Positions 61,347-64,000 of a stretch of 64,000 nucleotides of DNA are shown here, piece by piece. The stretch comes from Ancylobacter sp. WKF20 (GTDB lineage: Bacteria > Pseudomonadota > Alphaproteobacteria > Rhizobiales > Xanthobacteraceae), in NCBI RefSeq assembly GCF_029760895.1, contig NZ_CP121679.1, positions 62,001-126,000 on the forward strand, given 5' to 3'. The position numbers were made by a program, and so were the translations under genes. A model generated the notes under the pieces. That model was not told where the DNA came from, ran no database searches, and saw nothing but the letters and a program-made list of their open reading frames with translations. The stretch's first letter is position 1. The number at the start of each line of letters is the position of its first letter.

Positions 61347-61952
61347 ATGGAGGAGAGGGCAGAAACCCGCGAGGACGCCGCCGGCGCGGCCGATATCGGC
61401 ACCCGGCTCGGGCAGATGATCCGCGCGTTGCGGCGGGACCGGAAGCTCACGCTGGCGGCGCTGTCGGAGGCGACGGGCCTCTCCCTCGGCCTCCTCAGCC
61501 AGATCGAGCGTGGCCTATCCGAGCCCTCGGTGAAGGCGCTGCACCTGATCGCCGGGTCGCTTGGCGTCACCGTCGGCTGGTTCTTCCGCGAGGACGCCGC
61601 GCCGGCCGAGCCCGCGCCTGATGAGGTGGTGGTGCGCCGGGGCGCCCGCCGCCAGCTCACCTATGCCGGCGGCATCAGCGACGAGTTGCTGACCCCGCAG
61701 ATGGGCGGCCAGCTCGAATTCCTGCTCTGCCGCATCGCCCCCGGCGCGGGGATCGAGGAGGGCTATGCCCATGAGGGCGAGGAGGGCGGCTATGTCGTCG
61801 CCGGCACGCTCGAACTCACCGTCGAGACCCAGAGCTGGACCCTGCAGGCCGGCGACAGCTTCGGCTTCGCCTCGCACCGGCCGCACCGCTACCGCAACCC
61901 CGGCACGCACGAGACCGTGGTGATCTGGGCCGTCACGCCCGCCTCCTTCTGA
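61347..61952 (+). CDS. XRE-family regulator with cupin domain
   Basis: A 201-residue protein. An HTH (about 17-80; LAALSEATGLSLGLLSQIERGLSEPSVKALHLIAGSLGV) is followed by a cupin (about 115-195; PGAGIEEGYAHEGEEGGYVVAGTLELTVETQSWTLQAGDSFGFASHRPHRYRNPG) that binds a small ligand, often a polyamine or amino acid. GAGGGG precedes ATG 61347. It shares a strand with the FAD oxidoreductase 32 bp downstream, whose substrate may be the inducer. Confidence 0.92.
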   Translation: MEERAETREDAAGAADIGTRLGQMIRALRRDRKLTLAALSEATGLSLGLLSQIERGLSEPSVKALHLIAGSLGVTVGWFFREDAAPAEPAPDEVVVRRGARRQLTYAGGISDELLTPQMGGQLEFLLCRIAPGAGIEEGYAHEGEEGGYVVAGTLELTVETQSWTLQAGDSFGFASHRPHRYRNPGTHETVVIWAVTPASF

Positions 61953-61984
61953 TCCCCTCACCACCGCCAGCCAGAGGCTTCGCC

Positions 61985-63646
61985 ATGTCTGCCCGCCCCG
62001 CCAGTGCCTCACCCGCCTCCGCCGCCAGCGCGGCGCTTGCCGGCCGCGACTTCGATGCCGTCATCATCGGCGCGGGCCATAATGGGCTCGTCTGCGCCAA
62101 TTATCTCGCCCGCGCCGGGCTGCGCGTGGCGGTGCTGGAGCGCCGCGACGTGGTCGGCGGGGCGGCGGTGACCGAGGAGTTCTCGCCGGGCTTCCGCGCC
62201 TCGATCTTCTCCTATCTGATGAGCCTGCTGCACCCGCGCATCATCCGCGACCTGCGCCTGCGCGAGCATGGCCTCGAGGTGCTGCCCTGCTCCGACATGG
62301 TCTCGCCCATTGGCGATGACGACTACATCGCCTTCTCCGACGATGTGGCCAAGACGCAGGCCTCCTTCGCCCGCTTCTCCGCCCATGACGCGGCGATCTA
62401 TCCCGCCTTCAACGACTATCTGGTGGAAGCCACGCAGATCGTGCGCCGGCTGCTCTGGGAGACGCCGATCGACCCGGCGCGGCGCGACTGGAAGACCTTC
62501 CGCGACGGCGCGGCGCTGCTGTGGAAGTACCGCAAGGTCGGCCGCAAGATGTACCGCATCGTCGACATGCTCTCCATGTCGGCCTACGACTTCCTGCGCG
62601 AATGGTTCGAGGACGACCGCGTGATGGCGGTGCTCGCCTATTACGCCTCGATCGGCACCTTTGCGGGGCCGAAATCGCCCGGCTCGGCCTATGTCATCAT
62701 GCACCATGTCATGGGCGAGCATGAGGGCGCCGGTGGCTGGGGCTTCATCAAGGGCGGCATGGGGGCGATCACCCAGGCGCTGGCCAGCGCCGCCCGCCAG
62801 TCGGGCGTGCACATCGTCACCGGCGCGCCGGTCGCCGAGATCCGCATCGCCAATAACCGCGCCACCGAGGTCGTCACTGCCGTCGGCGACATCTACCGGG
62901 CGCGGGCGATCATCTCCAATGCCTCGGCGCCGCATCTCTACCGCGATCTGGTGGGCGAGCAGCATCTGCCGGCCGAGGTGGTGCGCGAAATCCGCGGCTA
63001 CCGCACCTTCAGCACCGCCTTCAAGATGAACATCGCCTGCGAGCGCCCGCCGCAATACCGCATCCTCGACCGCGTGCGGCGGGAGGGCGCCATCGGCTCC
63101 TTCAGCTACCCGACCTACATGCATATCGCGCCGGACATCGACTATCTCGAGCGCGCCTATGACGACGCCAAGCATGGCTGGTATTCGGCGGCGCCCTTCA
63201 TCACCCCGGTGGTGCCGACCATGGTGGACGACACGCTCGCCCCGCCCGGCAAGCACGTGGTCAACCTTTTCGGCGGTCATGCGCCCCACACGCTGAAGGG
63301 CGGCGACTGGGCGACGGAGCGGGCGAATTTCGAGAAGAACGTGTTCGATGTGATCGAGCGCTTCGCCCCCGGCTTCCGCAATGACGTGATCGACGCCCAG
63401 CTTCTGCTGCCGCCGGACATCGAGCGGATCGTCAATCTGCCACAGGGGCACATCTTCCAGGGCGAGCTGTCGGCGGACCAGCTTTTCTTCCAGCGGCCGG
63501 TGTCCGGCTATGCCGATTACCGCACGCCGATCGGCGCGCTGTACATCTGCGGCGCCTCCATGCATCCGGGCGGCGGCGTCTCCGGCATTCCCGGCCACAA
63601 TGCCGCTCGCGAAATCCTGAAAGACATGGGCCGCAAGATCGGCTAG
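61985..63646 (+). CDS. FAD-dependent oxidoreductase, phytoene desaturase-like (PYROXD2-like)
   Basis: A 553-residue flavoenzyme. The Rossmann FAD motif is [34 protein letters not shown], and the C-terminal FAD block is [22 protein letters not shown]. It belongs to the phytoene dehydrogenase-like/amine oxidase superfamily in the PYROXD2 group, not the carotenoid cluster type, since no crt genes are near. AGAGG precedes the ATG. The downstream partner is uncertain. Confidence 0.88.
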   Translation: MSARPASASPASAASAALAGRDFDAVIIGAGHNGLVCANYLARAGLRVAVLERRDVVGGAAVTEEFSPGFRASIFSYLMSLLHPRIIRDLRLREHGLEVLPCSDMVSPIGDDDYIAFSDDVAKTQASFARFSAHDAAIYPAFNDYLVEATQIVRRLLWETPIDPARRDWKTFRDGAALLWKYRKVGRKMYRIVDMLSMSAYDFLREWFEDDRVMAVLAYYASIGTFAGPKSPGSAYVIMHHVMGEHEGAGGWGFIKGGMGAITQALASAARQSGVHIVTGAPVAEIRIANNRATEVVTAVGDIYRARAIISNASAPHLYRDLVGEQHLPAEVVREIRGYRTFSTAFKMNIACERPPQYRILDRVRREGAIGSFSYPTYMHIAPDIDYLERAYDDAKHGWYSAAPFITPVVPTMVDDTLAPPGKHVVNLFGGHAPHTLKGGDWATERANFEKNVFDVIERFAPGFRNDVIDAQLLLPPDIERIVNLPQGHIFQGELSADQLFFQRPVSGYADYRTPIGALYICGASMHPGGGVSGIPGHNAAREILKDMGRKIG

Positions 63647-63663
63647 CCACGCAGGCTCAAGCG

Positions 63664-63684
63664 GGCGGGCGCAGGGCGCCCGCC
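63664..63684 (+). other. GC hairpin between the oxidoreductase and YcgN-like genes
   Basis: GGCGGGCGC (63664-63672) pairs perfectly with GCGCCCGCC (63676-63684) around AGG. No T-run follows. Confidence 0.4.
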
Positions 63685-63710
63685 GCCCACCCCAGCCTGA
63701 TGGACCCGCA

Positions 63711-64000
63711 ATGACCCCGGCCGACGAACCTTTCTGGCGCGCCAAGTCGCTCGAAGAGATGGACGCGGCCGAGTGGGAGAGCCTGTGCGATGGCTGCGGG
63801 CGCTGCTGCCTCGTCAAGCTGCAGGACGAGGACAGCGAGGCGATCGCCTATACCGATATCGGCTGCAAGCTGCTGGACGATGATGGCTGTCGCTGCCGGG
63901 ATTATCCCAACCGGCAGGCGCAGGTGCCCGATTGCGTGCGGCTGACGCCGGAGACGGTGCGCGCGCTCGGCTGGCTGCCGCCCTCCTGCGCCTACCGGCT
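63711..64000 (+). CDS. YcgN/UPF0260 family cysteine-cluster protein (partial)
   Basis: The frame starts with ATG 63711 and runs off the window. The visible 96 residues include [13 protein letters not shown] and, later, [28 protein letters not shown], the Cys-rich block of the UPF0260 (CxxCxxCC) family, likely a metal cluster. Function is unknown. The end lies beyond the window. Confidence 0.9.
   Translation, partial: MTPADEPFWRAKSLEEMDAAEWESLCDGCGRCCLVKLQDEDSEAIAYTDIGCKLLDDDGCRCRDYPNRQAQVPDCVRLTPETVRALGWLPPSCAYR

Noticed and set aside
62009-63817. A 602-codon minus-strand frame
   Set aside because: It is antisense to the FAD oxidoreductase and the YcgN-like gene.

Overview
The window is high-GC, tightly packed chromosomal DNA from an alphaproteobacterium, most likely of the order Hyphomicrobiales (Rhizobiales) and possibly near Xanthobacteraceae; the species cannot be told from sequence alone. 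The evidence is a MucR-type regulator, the TIGR02186/TauE pair, a DnaA-domain protein overlapping a DUF6456 gene, DUF1491, DUF2336 and DUF5330 proteins, and a tRNA-His lacking the extra 5' G and carrying A73, an alphaproteobacterial trait. No phage genes, insertion sequences, CRISPR arrays or rRNA genes were seen. Most of the content is core metabolism with some accessory genes.

Layout, 1-21.8 kb: dienelactone hydrolase, MarC-type membrane protein, RNase HII, a short-Q-loop cytochrome bd oxidase (cydAB), an unusual uracil-DNA glycosylase, ETF:ubiquinone oxidoreductase, a secreted protein that reads as a bacterial pepsin-like aspartic protease, a phosphonate/phosphite-type ABC transporter (phnCDE), an SbmA/YddA-like ABC exporter, a ClC chloride/proton antiporter, a thiamine-precursor uptake pair (thiY behind a TPP riboswitch, and thiX), a YcaQ-type DNA glycosylase and a tandem Usp protein. 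Three mosaic copies of a dispersed intergenic repeat lie at about 9.7-10.0, 17.0-17.2 and 18.4-18.7 kb.

21.8-38 kb: a visibly AT-richer two-gene island (HAD-domain protein plus family 2 glycosyltransferase); a three-gene phosphorelay (CHASE3 kinase, single-domain receiver, receiver-HWE kinase); a choloylglycine-hydrolase-family enzyme; tRNA-His; an AtzG/AtzE-like amidase pair behind an apparently regulated promoter; a nickel/cobalt efflux operon (dmeR-dmeF) with its operator; TauE/SafE plus TIGR02186; and a PQQ-type sugar dehydrogenase with its own cytochrome c.

38-64 kb: MeaB GTPase, class IV aminotransferase, M20 dipeptidase, DUF853 ATPase, folP-folK, CorA/ZntB transporter, Fe superoxide dismutase, a Pro/Glu-rich membrane protein, msrB-oligopeptidase B (translationally coupled), MucR, a conserved block of small genes (DnaA-domain/DUF6456, SufE, DUF5330, peptidoglycan-binding, DUF1491, DUF2336), a DUF1254/DUF1214 pair, a PBP1A-type cell-wall synthase, an XRE-cupin regulator beside an FAD oxidoreductase, and a YcgN-like protein cut by the window end.

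The most interesting items are the pepsin-like protease, the uracil glycosylase lacking two of four iron-sulfur cysteines, the riboswitch with a start-site hairpin, the orphan DnaA domain IV gene, and the AT-rich HAD/glycosyltransferase island.
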